41,625 bases of DNA from NCBI GenBank assembly GCA_018609755.1, contig JAHENZ010000087.1, forward strand, positions 1 through 41,625, given 5' to 3'. Position numbers and translations under genes: made by a program. How positions within the stretch are numbered: position 1 is the stretch's first letter; each line of letters starts with the position of its first letter. Positions 7,881 through 16,996 of the stretch are shown piece after piece. Source of the stretch: Salinivenus sp. (GTDB lineage Bacteria; Bacteroidota; Rhodothermia; Rhodothermales; Salinibacteraceae). Under the pieces are notes generated by a model, which did no database searches, was not told the DNA's origin, and saw only the letters and a list, made by a program, of their open reading frames with translations.

Positions 7881-9380
7881 ATGATAGCGGGTCGTCGATT
7901 TCGTCGGGTCAGCAGTGTTCTCGGGCCCACACTGAAGTGGTTTGCGGCTCTTTTCCTCGTACCGGGAGGGGTGGCACTGTACAACGGGGAGTCGGTGGGG
8001 CCCTTTCTCGTACCGCTGGTCGTGGCGTTTGGCATCGGGTGGGCGCTGGAGTGGATCGGGAGCGACAATGAGCTGACGGTCACCGACGGGTTTCTGCTCG
8101 TCACCCTCACCTGGATCGGGGTCTCGCTTCTGGGGAGCATTCCCTACCTGATGAGTGGGACGGGGAGCTTTGCCGTGCCCATCAACGCTATCTTCGAGAG
8201 CTTCAGCGGCTTTACGGCCACCGGGTCGACGATCCTGCTGGACATTTCCATCGAGAAGCACGGGACGGGCATCATGCTGTGGCGCCAGCTCACGCAGTGG
8301 ATTGCCGGCATGGGCATCCTCGCCCTGGCCGTGGCCATTCTGCCCCGCCTTTCGGCCGGGGGCGCCCAGTTTCTCGACGCCGAGGTGCCGGGGCCGCGCG
8401 TGGAGCGGTTGACGCCTCACATCGCAGAGACGGCCCGCCGCCTTTGGCTGTTGTACCTCGCGTGCTCGGCGGTGCTGTTTGTTCTCTTCCTGGGGGTGCA
8501 CTACGGGGGGCTCGCGCCCAACATGTCGCCGTATCAGGCTCTCGCCCACACGTTTACGACCATTCCGTCCGGCGGCTTCTCGCCGGAGGCGCGCAGCGTC
8601 GAGGCGTTCTCGCCCACGGTGCAGTGGATCATCATTCCGTTCATGTTCGTGGCCGCGATGAACTTTACGCTGCTGTGGCAAACGCTCTTTTCGGACCCGG
8701 CGGCCCCGGCCCGAAACACGGAGTTCAAGGTCTACCTCTCGATCTTTGCCGGGGGAAGTCTGCTGGTGAGCCTGATGCTCTGGGGCAACGGGCAGTTCGC
8801 ACGTCTTGAGGAGACGCTCCGGCAGGGCACGTTCCAGACGGCCACCCTGCTCACCACGACCGGCTACGCGAGCACCGACTTTGCCGTTTGGGGCGAGGAG
8901 GTGTTGGCGGTTCTGTTCGTACTCATGTTTGCCAGCGGGTGCGTGGGCAGCACCTCCGGCGGCCTGAAGCTCATGCGGTGGATCGTCGGGTTCAAAGTTA
9001 TTGGACGCGAGCTCTTTCAGATGATCCATCCGTCCTCGGTCCGGCCCATGTGGCTGGGGCGCCGCGCGGTAAAGGAGCCGGTGGTGCGGGGCATCCTGAT
9101 CGTGATTCTGGCCTACCTTCTGCTGGTCGTGGGGGGCACCGGGTTCGTGGCCGTGGACGCGCACCGGGTCGGAATCGACCTCACGCTCACGGAGGCCCTG
9201 TCGGGCACCCTGGCGGTGCTGGGCAACATTGGCCCGGGGTTTGGGACGTTGGGCCCGATGGGCGGGTTTGAGGCGCTTCCCGTCCCGACGAAGATCTTCA
9301 TGTGCCTGCTGATGGTGGCCGGGCGACTGGAGGTCATGACGTTCCTGGTGGTCCTGATGCCGGGCTACTGGCGGGGATAG
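7881..9380 (+). CDS. trkH: Trk potassium channel/transporter subunit TrkH
   Basis: A 499-residue polytopic inner-membrane protein, the K+-conducting partner of TrkA. Four pore-loop signatures of the Trk/Ktr/HKT fold are seen in order: GFTATGS near residue 108, TTIPSGGFS near 228, TTTGYAST near 325 and GNIGPGFG near 449. Each pore loop carries the filter glycine. The first helices (LKWFAALFLVPGGVALY onward) and the ending WRG agree with family length. It follows trkA closely. A hairpin at 9416-9444 may terminate the transcript. In halophiles using a salt-in strategy this system loads K+ into the cytoplasm, which fits the acidic proteins around it. Confidence 0.95.
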   Translation: MIAGRRFRRVSSVLGPTLKWFAALFLVPGGVALYNGESVGPFLVPLVVAFGIGWALEWIGSDNELTVTDGFLLVTLTWIGVSLLGSIPYLMSGTGSFAVPINAIFESFSGFTATGSTILLDISIEKHGTGIMLWRQLTQWIAGMGILALAVAILPRLSAGGAQFLDAEVPGPRVERLTPHIAETARRLWLLYLACSAVLFVLFLGVHYGGLAPNMSPYQALAHTFTTIPSGGFSPEARSVEAFSPTVQWIIIPFMFVAAMNFTLLWQTLFSDPAAPARNTEFKVYLSIFAGGSLLVSLMLWGNGQFARLEETLRQGTFQTATLLTTTGYASTDFAVWGEEVLAVLFVLMFASGCVGSTSGGLKLMRWIVGFKVIGRELFQMIHPSSVRPMWLGRRAVKEPVVRGILIVILAYLLLVVGGTGFVAVDAHRVGIDLTLTEALSGTLAVLGNIGPGFGTLGPMGGFEALPVPTKIFMCLLMVAGRLEVMTFLVVLMPGYWRG

Positions 9381-9415
9381 GACACTACTCTTCCTTCTTC
9401 TCCAACCCGGACATT

Positions 9416-9444
9416 CGCCCCCTGTGCCACTCGCACTGGGGGCG
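9416..9444 (+). terminator. Possible terminator hairpin after trkH
   Basis: CGCCCCC (9416-9422), a T, GTGC, a five-base loop, GCAC, a T and GGGGGCG (9438-9444) form an 11-pair stem with one T-T mismatch. The following bases are only mildly U-rich (gttctattt). It lies 36 bases after the trkH stop. Confidence 0.45.
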
Positions 9445-9600
9445 GTTCTATTTGGCATGGCTCCGCCCGTCCCCTGGCCTACGTTCTCGGACACGGGCGC
9501 AGGTGTGCCTTCTTTGGAAACAGACGAAACCACGAGAGTCGGTCTCCGGTAGCCCCTCCGTCCCGGCGTCTTCGTCGCTCACAATCCGGTCCGCCTGCTC

Positions 9601-11481
9601 GTGACATTCCTCTTTGGCGTCGCACTCATTCTGATTCTCGGCGTTGGTGCGCAGTGGCTAGCGTGGCAGACCCGGCTGCCGTCGATTCTGCTACTGCTGG
9701 TCGCCGGATTTCTGGCCGGACCAGTGTCTGGGATTATCGACCCCACGGTGTTGCAGGGAGAGTGGGTCTACCCGTTTGTGTCGATCTCGATTGGAATCAT
9801 CCTCTTCGAGGGCGGTCTCAACCTCCGGCTCTCGGAGCTACAGGAAGAACGCGGACCCATCCTCAATCTGATCACGATCGGCGTGCTCGTCACGTGGATT
9901 TTGGGATCCGGGGCCGTGTACCTGATCGAAGATTTCCGGGTCGAACTCTCGGTGCTTACGGGCGCCATTCTGGTGGTGACGGGGCCGACCGTCGTCATGC
10001 CCCTGCTACGCGAGATTCGTCCCAAGGGGCGAATCGGGGCCGTGGCGAAGTGGGAGGGCATCACCATCGATCCCGTGGGCGCCATCCTGGCCGTCCTGGT
10101 GCTGGAGGTGCTTCTTCTGCTGAACGACCCCGAAAGCATTCGGGGCACGGCGGGCGCCCTCGACGCTACGCTACACGTTTTGGAGGGCATCGGCCTGGCC
10201 CTCGGGGCGAGCGTGGTCATTGGGGGCGCCGCCGCGGCGCTCATCGTCTACACGCTGCGCCGCCGACTCGTGCCCGGCTACCTCCACAATCCGCTCACGC
10301 TTACGCTCGTGGTGGTGGCGTTTGTAGGAGCAGAGGCCATTCAGCACGAGGCGGGCCTCCTGACGACGACCCTCATGGGGCTGGCCCTCGCCAACCAGTC
10401 GTACGTACCGGTCAATCGGATCGCGGAGTTCAAAGAAAACCTGCAGGTCTTGCTGCTCGGGGTGCTGTTCATCGTACTAAGCGCACGGCTCGACCTGGCG
10501 ACGTTCGAGTACGTCGGGGGGCGCACGCTCCTGCTGATCGGAGTGCTCATTCTGGTCGTTCGTCCGCTGGCGGTGTTCGTCTCCTGCGCGGGCACGACGC
10601 TGTCCTGGCGCGAGCAGGCGTTCCTGGCGTGGCTGGCGCCGCGCGGCATCGTGGCAGCGGCGGTGGCGTCCCTCTTTGCCTTCGACCTGCAGGGCATCTT
10701 TCCGGAGGCCGCCGACGCACTGGTCCCCGTCGTCTTTCTCGTAATTGTGGGAACGGTGGCGATCTACGGACTCACCATTCCGTACGTGGCCCACTGGCTC
10801 GGCCTCGCCGACCCGAATCCGGAGGGGGTCCTCTTCGTGGGGGCCGACACCTGGGTGCAACGCATCGCGGAGACGCTCCAGGACTTGGGAATCACCGTGC
10901 AACTGATTGATTCAAATCCCGACCACGTACAGCGGGCCCGCACCCGGGGCCTCCACGCCGAGCGGGGCGACGTGCTGTCGGAATCGGTGGTGGAGGAATT
11001 GGATTTGAGCGGAATCGGTCGCCTGCTGATTACGATTCCCAACGACGAAGTGGCGTCTCTCGCGGCACTGCATCTGTCCGAGATTTTCGACGTCAACGAC
11101 ATCTTCCAGCTGCCGGCACGCTCGACCCGGGAACACGCGGAGGGCGAGGTGCCCGAACACCTGCGCGGTCATCTGCTGTTTGGAAATGACACCAGCTGTG
11201 AACGCATGCGGGATTGCTTCGATCACAATCACGACGTGTTCGTGGTGGAAACGGACCGGGCCATGACGCGAGCCGAGATGGAGGAGCACTTCGGCCCGGA
11301 GTCGTTTCCGCTGTTCATCGTACGGGGCACGCAACTGGTCGTCCTCTCAGACGAGGAAACCAAGCAACCGCGCGCCGGCGATCACGTCGTGGTGCTCGCC
11401 GAGCGGGGGCAAGTCCAGAAGACGGAGGCCCTCTCAATAGCAGACGCCGAGTCCTCCACGGAGGCGGTGGAGCTCGGGTAA
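9601..11481 (+). CDS. CPA-family Na+/H+ (or K+/H+) antiporter with RCK tail
   Basis: A 626-residue protein beginning at GTG 9601. Residues 1-400 are a cation:proton antiporter membrane domain of about 12-13 helices, with the ligand region GPTVVMPLLREIRPKGRIG and the EGITIDPVGAIL motif containing the transport aspartate near residue 156. Residues about 409-525 form a TrkA_N-like domain, but its first loop reads FVGADTWVQRIAETL, so the canonical GxGxxG is modified. An additional TrkA_C-like domain (RAGDHVVVLAERG) ends the protein. It probably exports Na+ or K+ in exchange for protons under cytoplasmic nucleotide control. It follows trkH by 220 bases in the same direction. Ion selectivity is not decided by the sequence. 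Confidence 0.88.
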   Translation: MTFLFGVALILILGVGAQWLAWQTRLPSILLLLVAGFLAGPVSGIIDPTVLQGEWVYPFVSISIGIILFEGGLNLRLSELQEERGPILNLITIGVLVTWILGSGAVYLIEDFRVELSVLTGAILVVTGPTVVMPLLREIRPKGRIGAVAKWEGITIDPVGAILAVLVLEVLLLLNDPESIRGTAGALDATLHVLEGIGLALGASVVIGGAAAALIVYTLRRRLVPGYLHNPLTLTLVVVAFVGAEAIQHEAGLLTTTLMGLALANQSYVPVNRIAEFKENLQVLLLGVLFIVLSARLDLATFEYVGGRTLLLIGVLILVVRPLAVFVSCAGTTLSWREQAFLAWLAPRGIVAAAVASLFAFDLQGIFPEAADALVPVVFLVIVGTVAIYGLTIPYVAHWLGLADPNPEGVLFVGADTWVQRIAETLQDLGITVQLIDSNPDHVQRARTRGLHAERGDVLSESVVEELDLSGIGRLLITIPNDEVASLAALHLSEIFDVNDIFQLPARSTREHAEGEVPEHLRGHLLFGNDTSCERMRDCFDHNHDVFVVETDRAMTRAEMEEHFGPESFPLFIVRGTQLVVLSDEETKQPRAGDHVVVLAERGQVQKTEALSIADAESSTEAVELG

Positions 11482-11626
11482 CATCGGCAGATTTTGCCCT
11501 CCTCTCCATCTCTTAATAGGGCACCCTAGGCGTTACACCATTATCACCTTCGTCGAGTGGAGGAACCTACCGGAAAATTTGGCCTAGAGGTAGCTCCTGC
11601 CTTCATATACTACAGCCACGAGTCCC

Positions 11627-13759
11627 ATGCCTTCGGACTCCTCTCTCCAGAAGACCCTCACCCTCTACGACGTCTACGCGATCAGTACGGGGGCGATGTT
11701 TAGCTCCGGCTTCTTTCTGCTTCCGGGCATCGCGGCGGCGGAGACGGGGCCGTCCGTGATTCTCGCGTACCTCGTGGCGGGACTCCTCATTTTGCCGTCC
11801 ATGTACAGCATGGCGGAACTGTCCACGGCCATGCCCAAGGCGGGCGGCACCTACTACTTCCTCGATCGAAGCCTGGGCCCCCTGGCCGGCACCGTGGGGG
11901 GGCTGGGGACGTGGCTGGCCCTCGTCTTCAAGAGTGCGTTTGCCCTCATCGGGATGGGGGCGTATCTGGCCATTTACGCCGATGTCCCTATCAAGCCGCT
12001 CGCCGCGGCCCTCGCGGTGGCCTTCGGTGTGCTCAACGTCGTCGGCGCCAAGGAGAGCAGCTGGCTGCAGCGCATTCTGGTGACAGTCCTGGTCGCAGTG
12101 CTCGCCTTTTACGCCGCGCAGGGCGTGATGTCCGTCTGGGGCGGCACCTCGGCAGCCGGGGGAGCTGTCGGGGAGTTTTCCCCCTTCTTTACGGAGGGCG
12201 CGCGCGGCTTTCTCGCCACGATCGGCATCGTATTCGTGTCGTACGCGGGGCTTACGAAGGTCGCGAGCGTGGCCGAGGAGGTACAGAACCCGGACCGCAA
12301 CATTCCGCTGGGCATGGGGTTGTCGCTGCTGACCGCCACGGCCCTGTACGTCATCGGGGTCGCCATCATGGTGGCGGTGCTGCCCGCAGCAGATCTCCAC
12401 GCCGACCTTACGCCGGTCTACACCTCCGGCGAGGTCTTTTTCGACTGGCTTCCGTACTCGATTGGACCGATTCTCATCGTCGTTGCGGCCGTTGCGGCCT
12501 TTGCCTCCACCGGCAACGCGGGCATCATGTCGGCCTCGCGCTACCCCCTGGCCATGGCACGGGACAAGCTGCTCCCCGACGGATTCGCGAAAATTGGGCG
12601 CTTCAAGACGCCGACCCGCTCGATCGTGGTGACGACGGCCCTCATGCTCGTCATCATCTTCGTGCTGTCGGAGGAGGGGGTGGCCAAGCTGGCGAGTGCG
12701 TTTCAACTCTTGATCTTTGCCCTCCTCAACTTCGCGGTGATCGTGATGCGGGAGAGCGAGATTCCGTCCTACGCTCCCGGCTATCGCTCGCCGCTCTATC
12801 CCTGGATGCAGGTGGCGGGCATCGCCATTCCGTTTTTCCTGATCTCGGAGATGGGGACGCTGGCCATCGTCTTCACCGGCGTGGTGATTCTCTTCGGCAT
12901 CGGGTGGTACTTCTACTACGCCCGCACGGTGCCCCGGGAGGGCGCCATCTTCCACCTCTTTGCCCGCCTCGGAAAGCAGCGGGACGACGGCCTCGACCGC
13001 GAGCTGCAAACGATTCTGGAAGAGAAAGGCGTGGGGCATGACACGGCCTTCGACCGGCTCGTCGCCCGGTCCGAGGTCATTCACCTCGACGATCCTGTGC
13101 CCTACGAACAGGTGGTCGAGGACGTGTCCGGCCGGCTCGCCGACGAGTTCGGAATCTCCACGGAGACACTCAAGCACGGCTTTCTGGAAGGGGCGCCCTA
13201 CAGTGCTGTGTCTGTCACCCACGGCGCGGCCCTGCCGTACTGCCGACTCGACGGCATTGAGGACCCAAAGATGGTCATGGTCCACTGCCAGTCCGGTATT
13301 TGCGTCGACCTGAAGGATGACATCGAAGACCTTGACCTTTCCGAGCCGGTGTACGCCTTCTTCTTCCTGGTGAGCCCAAAGGACGATGAGGGCGAACACC
13401 TCCGCACACTTGCGACCCTCGCCAATCGGGTCGACGAGGAGCAATTCCTCGTCGAGTGGCGTGCGGCGACCAACGAGCAGGAGGCCAAGGAAAGCCTGTT
13501 GCACCACGAGCGGTACCTTACGCTCCATTTGCTTACGGGCACCAGCACGGAAGAAATCATTGGGCGCCGGGTCGAGGATCTCAACCTGCCGGCAGGAGTG
13601 CTCGTGGCGCTCATCCGGCGCGACGAGCACATCACCGTCCCCAACAGGGAATCGACACTGCAGGAGGGCGACCGCGTGACGATTATCGGCAATCCGGCGG
13701 GCATCGACCGGCTCTACGAGCTCTATCGCTCGGGAGAGCGAGAGGGCGTGGTGCAGTAG
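11627..13759 (+). CDS. APC permease fused to degenerate PTS-EIIA and RCK_C domains
   Basis: A 710-residue protein. Residues 1-440 are an APC permease of about 12 helices. Residues about 460-605 resemble a fructose/nitrogen-type EIIA domain. The phosphohistidine motif, normally A-x-P-H, reads AALPYCRL with tyrosine 538 in place of histidine, so phosphotransfer is unlikely. Residues about 640-700 form a TrkA_C domain (LPAGVLVALIRRDEHITVPN). The permease core is clearly paralogous to the APC-USP protein encoded at 16997-19228: both have GPSVILA and SAFALxGxGAY at matching positions. The tails therefore appear to have been swapped. Likely role: amino-acid uptake or exchange gated by ligand binding. 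The EIIA assignment is from motif layout and length. Confidence 0.82.
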   Translation: MPSDSSLQKTLTLYDVYAISTGAMFSSGFFLLPGIAAAETGPSVILAYLVAGLLILPSMYSMAELSTAMPKAGGTYYFLDRSLGPLAGTVGGLGTWLALVFKSAFALIGMGAYLAIYADVPIKPLAAALAVAFGVLNVVGAKESSWLQRILVTVLVAVLAFYAAQGVMSVWGGTSAAGGAVGEFSPFFTEGARGFLATIGIVFVSYAGLTKVASVAEEVQNPDRNIPLGMGLSLLTATALYVIGVAIMVAVLPAADLHADLTPVYTSGEVFFDWLPYSIGPILIVVAAVAAFASTGNAGIMSASRYPLAMARDKLLPDGFAKIGRFKTPTRSIVVTTALMLVIIFVLSEEGVAKLASAFQLLIFALLNFAVIVMRESEIPSYAPGYRSPLYPWMQVAGIAIPFFLISEMGTLAIVFTGVVILFGIGWYFYYARTVPREGAIFHLFARLGKQRDDGLDRELQTILEEKGVGHDTAFDRLVARSEVIHLDDPVPYEQVVEDVSGRLADEFGISTETLKHGFLEGAPYSAVSVTHGAALPYCRLDGIEDPKMVMVHCQSGICVDLKDDIEDLDLSEPVYAFFFLVSPKDDEGEHLRTLATLANRVDEEQFLVEWRAATNEQEAKESLLHHERYLTLHLLTGTSTEEIIGRRVEDLNLPAGVLVALIRRDEHITVPNRESTLQEGDRVTIIGNPAGIDRLYELYRSGEREGVVQ

Positions 13760-13959
13760 CGAATGGGCATGGGAGAGGAGAGCGTGGGGAAGCGGGCGTG
13801 CGGACGATGAGGCGTGGAGGGACAAGCGTATGAGGGAAAGCGACCGGAGACGGTCGTCCTTTAGACATTTTTACGTCGGCGGCGGATCGTTTCGGGCGGA
13901 CGGATCTATCCCTGATGCATCATTCGGCTTGTCTCGTTTCACAAACCCACTTCCTGTCT

Positions 13960-14727
13960 ATGCCCCTTTCCGATTCCGTTTGGCGTTTCGTCTCGGCCGC
14001 GGTCCTCTTCGTCGCTGTCGGGATTGGCCTTACGACGACCGCTCACGCACAAATTTCGGCCGATCGCCCTGGATTCGGGGACGGCACCACCACCGTTGCC
14101 CCGGGGACGTTTCAGGCCGGCCTCGGCTATGCCTTCAACGGAAACGGCGTCAACAACCACGAGCTCGGCCAGCTGCTCCTCCGCTTCGGCGTAACGCCCG
14201 GCCTTGAACTGCGGGGCAGCGTCGGCTCGTACGTCGTCAACGAGTCGCCCTTCGACAACGGGTACGCCGGCTCGGCTGTGGGAACGAAGGTACGCCTCTT
14301 TCAGAATGATGTCTCGGCTCTGAGCGGTGTGGCCACGCTGGGCCTGCCGACCGGAACGGGCGTGTACGACAGCGTCGACGACCGGGCGCGACAAGAGTTG
14401 AAGCTGGCCTTCGACGGGGCACTTGGCGAGGACATCACCCTCAGCATCAACGGAGGGACGAGCTTCTACTACGCGTCGGGCGTGCAGGACGACAGAGCCG
14501 TCGAAATTCTGTTCATTCCTACTCTGTCTTTCGCCATGACGGAGACGACCGGGGGGTACGTCGGCTATGCCGGCTTTTACGACGACGGGCCCAACACGAA
14601 CTGGGTCGAAGGAGGTGTCACCTTCCTCACCGGTACCGACACGCAACTCGATCTGAATACAGGCCTTCAGATCGACGACAACGGGGATCGCTTCTTCTTC
14701 GGTGCTGGCGTGGCACATCGATTTTAG
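13960..14727 (+). CDS. Outer-membrane transporter-like protein (MetA-pathway phenol degradation family type)
   Basis: A 255-residue exported protein. The start at 13960 gives a good signal peptide ending TTTAHAQ; an upstream ATG at 13915 would put 15 extra residues before it. The mature part opens with [20 protein letters not shown] and continues as amphipathic beta strands, ending in a terminal aromatic (AHRF). This pattern is typical of the transporter-like outer-membrane beta-barrels annotated as 'MetA-pathway of phenol degradation'. Despite the name, no link to phenol is implied. The gene at 15102 is a close paralogue. Their position amid inner-membrane transporters suggests an outer-membrane pore for the same solutes, which is an inference. 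Confidence 0.72.
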   Translation: MPLSDSVWRFVSAAVLFVAVGIGLTTTAHAQISADRPGFGDGTTTVAPGTFQAGLGYAFNGNGVNNHELGQLLLRFGVTPGLELRGSVGSYVVNESPFDNGYAGSAVGTKVRLFQNDVSALSGVATLGLPTGTGVYDSVDDRARQELKLAFDGALGEDITLSINGGTSFYYASGVQDDRAVEILFIPTLSFAMTETTGGYVGYAGFYDDGPNTNWVEGGVTFLTGTDTQLDLNTGLQIDDNGDRFFFGAGVAHRF

Positions 14728-15101
14728 AGACTGTTTTGATTTTTGGATCGTGCTCATTCACGAGGTCGCTCCGTTTTCCCCAGGAGACTCGCGAGGACTG
14801 TGAGAGCGACGAACGGTTGGAATCGACCAAATTGCAGTCGTCACGCGAGACTCATTACGCCAGCGTGTGAAATCAAAGCAGTCTCTTAGCGTCCCAATGA
14901 AGGAGGAAAGGGATCTTCCGGAATGGAAATCTCCCGTCGAGGAGGAGAACCGCCACCTCCCTATTTTTGGGTATAATATTTATTTTACTCGTTCGTTAGG
15001 ATGTTGTGGTGCGAGCTCGCATGAGTACAATCGAATTCATGCGCACGCACATCTCGAGAAATAGATCGGTGTTGCATTTCATCCACAACCCTCGAACGAC
15101 C
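14728..15101. other. Intergenic region with AT-rich promoter-like stretch
   Basis: A 374-base gap between the two paralogous outer-membrane protein genes. TATAAT at 14972-14977 lies in an AT-rich island (14965-14987) that is exceptional here. It could be the -10 element of the promoter for the gene at 15102, though no matching -35 box is clear. The remainder shows no gene or strong repeat. Confidence 0.45.
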
Positions 15102-15935
15102 ATGATTGATTACACTCGATTCTCTGCATGGCTGGGAGTGACAGCAGCGATTCTTTTTCTACCTCTGAGCGTTCCGTTCTCTGCACACGCCCAGATTTCT
15201 GCCGATCGCCCCGGCTTCGGAACCGGGAGTGCAACGGTAGGCGCCGGGACGTTCCAGGCCGAATTGGGCTATCAGTTTCGGTCCATTTGGATACCAGGCG
15301 TCGGTGATGGATTCGCCACCGGAGCCAACACCCATGAGATTGGCCAAGGACTCCTCCGGTACGGCATAACCGACGCCTTCGAAGTCCGAGCGGGCCTGAA
15401 TTCTTATGTTTTAATCAGTGGTAGCAATAGCGGCTATAGGGATTACTATAGTGGGACTTCGCTTGGGGCAAAAGTGCGCCTCTTCCAGACCCCGACGATG
15501 CGTCTGAGTGGTCTTGCGACGCTTGATCTGCCCACTCAGCTTCCGGACGCCCCCAATGATCGGGCCCGGCAGGACCTGAGGCTTGCGTTCGATACGGATC
15601 TCGGCGATCGGTTTCAGCTCGCGATCAATGGTGGCACAAGCTTCTACTATTCCGCAGGAATCCAAAACGATCGAGGTGTGGAGTGGCTCTTCATCCCGAC
15701 CCTCTCTGCCGATCTCACCCCGACGCTAGGAGCCTACGTGGGATACGCCGGGTTTTATTCAGTTCGCGACGGCATCGATTCTGACGAGTCCTTTCACAGC
15801 AGGGACTGGGTGGAGGGCGGCGCTACCTATCGCCTCACGCCCGACACTCAGCTCGACCTAAACGTCGGGACGCGGCTCGGAACTGACAACCTTTCCGACC
15901 TCTCGATCGGCATTGGCGTCTCCAAGCGGTTCTAG
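15102..15935 (+). CDS. Outer-membrane transporter-like protein, paralogue
   Basis: A 277-residue exported protein. The start at 15102 yields a signal peptide ([21 protein letters not shown]); upstream starts at 15006 add an unlikely leader. The mature N terminus, [20 protein letters not shown], and the block [20 protein letters not shown] match the upstream paralogue closely. It is about 20 residues longer through insertions in loop regions (for example [16 protein letters not shown]). It ends GVSKRF, a typical outer-membrane C-terminal phenylalanine. An AT-rich promoter-like stretch lies about 130 bases upstream, so it may be expressed separately from its neighbour. The two genes appear to be a tandem duplication. 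Confidence 0.72.
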   Translation: MIDYTRFSAWLGVTAAILFLPLSVPFSAHAQISADRPGFGTGSATVGAGTFQAELGYQFRSIWIPGVGDGFATGANTHEIGQGLLRYGITDAFEVRAGLNSYVLISGSNSGYRDYYSGTSLGAKVRLFQTPTMRLSGLATLDLPTQLPDAPNDRARQDLRLAFDTDLGDRFQLAINGGTSFYYSAGIQNDRGVEWLFIPTLSADLTPTLGAYVGYAGFYSVRDGIDSDESFHSRDWVEGGATYRLTPDTQLDLNVGTRLGTDNLSDLSIGIGVSKRF

Positions 15936-16015
15936 CGTGTGGATTTTGGAATTCGGATTGGGGATTTTCGAGGTTGTGTCCGTCAACTTCCTCCCCATAC
16001 TCTCCCCTCCGATTC

Positions 16016-16864
16016 GTGCACATTGACGCAGAAACCCAGGTCGTTACGCTCCTCGGCCACCCGGTCGAGCATTCCCTCTCCCCCACCATCCACAACACCG
16101 CGTTTCAGGCACAGGGCGTGAACGCGATTTACGTGGCCACGCCGGTGCGGCCGGAGGTGCTGGCCGACGGCGTGGCCGGCCTGCGGGCATTGCAGTTTCT
16201 GGGGGCCAACGTGACGGTCCCGCACAAGGAGGCGGTGCGTCCGCTGCTGGACGACGTGTCGGAACGGGCCGCGGCGGTGGGAGCCGTGAACACGATCGTG
16301 CGCGACAATGACACGCTCCGCGGGGACAATACAGACGTAGAGGGCTTTCTGACCCCCTTGAGAGACACGGTCGGCGATTCGCTTGCAGGAGCCCCGATGG
16401 TGATCTTTGGGGCGGGTGGAGCGGCACGGGCCGTCGTGTACGGCCTGCTCGACCACTATGCGCCCGAACGCCTCACGCTCGTCGCCCGGCGCCCAGAACA
16501 AGCCGAGGCGCTCGCGGCGGACCTGGAGGGCTACGACCCGCAGGACGCCCTCCGCACAGCCACGTTCGACGATGCGACGACCGCCGTTCGGGAGAGTCGG
16601 CTCCTTGTCAATGCGACGCCGGTGGGCATGTCCCCAAACACGGACGCCACGCCCTGGCCGGACGCGGACGACTTCGGGACCGACCAGGTGGCGTACGATC
16701 TCGTCTACACCCCGGAGGACACCCGCTTTCTACAAGACGCATCGGCCCGGGGCGCGACCCCAATCGGCGGGCTCGACATGCTGGTGGAGCAGGCAGCGGC
16801 CTCCTATCGGCAGTGGACGGGTCGGGAGATGCCTCGGGACATCGTGTATGAGGCGCTCCGATGA
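16016..16864 (+). CDS. aroE: Shikimate dehydrogenase
   Basis: A 282-residue enzyme that reduces 3-dehydroshikimate to shikimate with NADPH in aromatic amino-acid synthesis. The substrate-binding start [16 protein letters not shown], catalytic lysine 71 in VTVPHKEAV, and aspartate 107 in NTDVEGF are all present. The NADP-binding loop GAGGAARAV follows. The C-terminal [19 protein letters not shown] is also typical. I chose GTG 16016 ([10 protein letters not shown]) because it gives the family length; a GTG at 15974 would add 14 residues of low-complexity sequence. The gene is a metabolic island within the transporter cluster. It ends 132 bases before the convergent APC-USP gene, with a heptamer repeat between them. 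Confidence 0.93.
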   Translation: MHIDAETQVVTLLGHPVEHSLSPTIHNTAFQAQGVNAIYVATPVRPEVLADGVAGLRALQFLGANVTVPHKEAVRPLLDDVSERAAAVGAVNTIVRDNDTLRGDNTDVEGFLTPLRDTVGDSLAGAPMVIFGAGGAARAVVYGLLDHYAPERLTLVARRPEQAEALAADLEGYDPQDALRTATFDDATTAVRESRLLVNATPVGMSPNTDATPWPDADDFGTDQVAYDLVYTPEDTRFLQDASARGATPIGGLDMLVEQAAASYRQWTGREMPRDIVYEALR

Positions 16865-16914
16865 CCTCAGGCCAGTTTCGCAGAGGAGAAGCCTCTCCGG
16901 TTGAGGAGATAGTG

Positions 16915-16995
16915 CGTGAGTCGTGATGCGTGAAAAGACGTCCTCAGTGTATTTCGGCAGCAGTCCGTATCACGCTTCACGTATCACGCTTCACG
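16915..16995. repeat. CGTGANN heptamer array, inverted
   Basis: Three tandem heptamers CGTGAGT, CGTGATG and CGTGAAA occupy 16915-16935. After a 32-base gap, four heptamers in the opposite orientation (TATCACG, CTTCACG, TATCACG, CTTCACG) occupy 16968-16995, ending one base before the stop codon of the convergent permease gene. The arms can pair as an imperfect hairpin. A related array lies at 39635-39693. It could serve as a bidirectional terminator or be a mobile or expansion-prone repeat. Confidence 0.7.
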
Positions 16996-16996
16996 G

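Noticed and set aside
7855-7884. TTGACA, an 18-base gap and TATGAT near trkH
   Set aside because: The -10-like box overlaps the trkH ATG, so a transcript would begin inside the gene; also Bacteroidota promoters differ from this consensus.
11603-13825. Minus-strand 740-codon frame opposite the APC-EIIA permease
   Set aside because: Composition is low-complexity and basic, with no motif; the plus strand has clear membrane segments and domains.
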